NCBI GenBank assembly: GCA_037179385.1
Contig: CM074185.1
Location: 13,710,866-13,774,865, forward strand
Source of the DNA: Holothuria scabra
Lineage: Eukaryota; Echinodermata; Holothuroidea; Aspidochirotida; Holothuriidae
DNA: 64,000 bases
Direction: 5' to 3'
Every line of letters begins with the position of its first letter. The first letter of the stretch is position 1. The translations under genes and the position numbers were made by a program. The notes below the pieces were generated by a model. It searched no databases. It saw only the letters and a program-made list of their open reading frames with translations, and was not told the origin of the DNA. This document shows, one piece after another, positions 63,145-64,000 of the stretch.

Positions 63145-63738
63145 TGGCGTGTGTGAGCTTGTGAACGATACCTTGACGGGTACAGGCCGCTTGCGAGAGG
63201 TGAAGCCTCGCACGTCTTTCCTCGCTCACGCGGAGCTCGTAACTGGCGTAGCTACCCGAAAATTTGGACACTGCAATGAACTCTCACGTGATATGCAACA
63301 GCCCGCCCTCGCTCGCGGCATTCACGTGCCGCGTGACATAAATGGCTAAAGGGGAATTCCGACCATTTCCTTATGGGGAACAGTTCTGTGTACCCCGTAT
63401 GGCATTGAATACGGGTATGCCCTATGCCCGTAGTGTGTACACGCCAATTTATATGCGTGCATGAGCTTGTAAACGATACCTTGCCGGGTACAGGCCGCTC
63501 GCGAGAGCTGATGCCTCACACGTCTTTCCTCGCTCACGCGGAGCTTGTAACTGGCATAGCTACCCAAAAATTCGGACACTGCAATGAGCTCTGTCACGTT
63601 ATATGCAACAGCCCGCCCTCGCTCGCGGCATTCACGTGCCGCGTGACATGAACGGCTAAAGGGGAATTCCGACCATTTCCTTACGGGGAACAGTTCTGTG
63701 TACCCCGTATGGCATTGAATACGGGTATGCCCTGTATG
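63145..63738 (+). repeat. Two tandem 308-bp units
   Basis: gagcttgtgaacgatacc at 63155 and gagcttgtaaacgatacc at 63463 begin two units about 94% alike by eye: ...gggtacaggccgct, cgctcacgcggagct, cccgccctcgctcgcggca, cgtgccgcgtgaca, ggggaattccgaccatttcc, taccccgtatggcattgaatacgg. GC-rich compared with the rest of the intron. Frames on both strands repeat between units and lack a domain. Confidence 0.85.
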
Positions 63739-64000
63739 TGTGTGTATGTGTGTGTGTGACACTTGCTTCGGTACGCTCTAACTCAGTAAGGGAAGGTTGG
63801 ATGGAACTTGGATTTGGTACAAAGATTCGTCATAGGTAGAAGGTGTGCCCTATTGTTTTTGGTGGAGGTCAAAGGTCATTTGGGGTCACCAGAGGTCAAA
63901 AACTAAAAACCTTCTCAACACGGTATTTCTAGGTAGGAAACTTGGATAGATGTCATACTTGGTGTGGGGATGTGTTATGGTGTAAGGATGAAATTGGATA
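63732..64000 (+). repeat. TG microsatellite and start of another 145-bp DR1 satellite
   Basis: (TG)n, then GTGTGACACTTGCTTCGG and a first diverged unit, then a unit with perfect AGGTCAAAGGTCA at 63866-63878, followed by tttgGGGTCAccagAGGTCAAA. Continues past the right edge. Layout matches 41345-41700. Confidence 0.8.

Noticed and set aside
63346..63762. 138-codon reverse frame with internal repeat
   Set aside because: Reflects the 308-bp tandem duplication; both strands give similar frames and no domain is seen.

Overview
This is eukaryotic, AT-rich, intron-dominated DNA from a marine deuterostome, most likely an echinoderm (sea cucumber or sea urchin type). The grounds are a C-type lectin with the CYRFFG start typical of echinoderm lectins, very long introns crowded with short inverted-repeat elements, tRNA-derived SINEs and non-LTR retrotransposon relics, and a vertebrate-like V-ATPase a subunit. 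The species call is inference; no bacterial-style operon, CRISPR array or conventional rRNA/tRNA gene is seen.

Layout. 1-3.9 kb: repeats only, including a SINE, an LTR-like block carrying perfect heat-shock elements, and a 250-bp tandem duplication. 4.5-9.7 kb: minus strand, the first two coding exons of a secreted C-type lectin, split by a 4.9 kb intron holding a segmental duplication, a TTAA-flanked element and a nested set of inverted-repeat elements. 9.9-20 kb: no convincing gene; a 511-bp foldback element, elements ending in CACTCTAAAA or CAGTGGCGTAGC, and two diverged copies of one repeat, each with a different short element inserted at about the same place. 20.4-22.7 kb: minus strand, a frameshifted Jockey/CR1-type reverse transcriptase relic. 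23.7-26 kb: nested DNA elements and a 21-bp minisatellite.

26.2-63.0 kb: plus strand, fifteen coding exons of the V-type proton ATPase a subunit (ATP6V0A1-like), all with GT/AG junctions in consistent phase, giving 631 residues. The last ~200 residues, with the proton-channel arginine, lie past the right edge. The introns carry: a second reverse transcriptase relic split by a 215-bp element with a TATA target duplication (intron 1); SINEs and a foldback element (introns 2-3); inverted piggyBac-like MITEs (intron 4); a 145-bp satellite in which each unit holds a DR1 and two DR4 nuclear-receptor-type half-site pairs (intron 8); a 4.4 kb Harbinger-like element with 37-bp termini and TAA target duplication (intron 10); a triplicated splice-acceptor segment (intron 11); a Tc1-like transposase relic between two 200-bp MITEs (intron 13); and a 308-bp duplication leading back into the 145-bp satellite at the right edge (intron 15).

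The only host genes supported are the lectin (extracellular sugar binding, innate-immunity type) and the V-ATPase a subunit (organelle acidification). They lie on opposite strands with diverging 5' ends about 16.5 kb apart and show no evident functional link. The most interesting signals are regulatory: the nuclear-receptor-site satellite, the heat-shock-element cluster, and the triplicated acceptor that would give a premature stop if a decoy were used.
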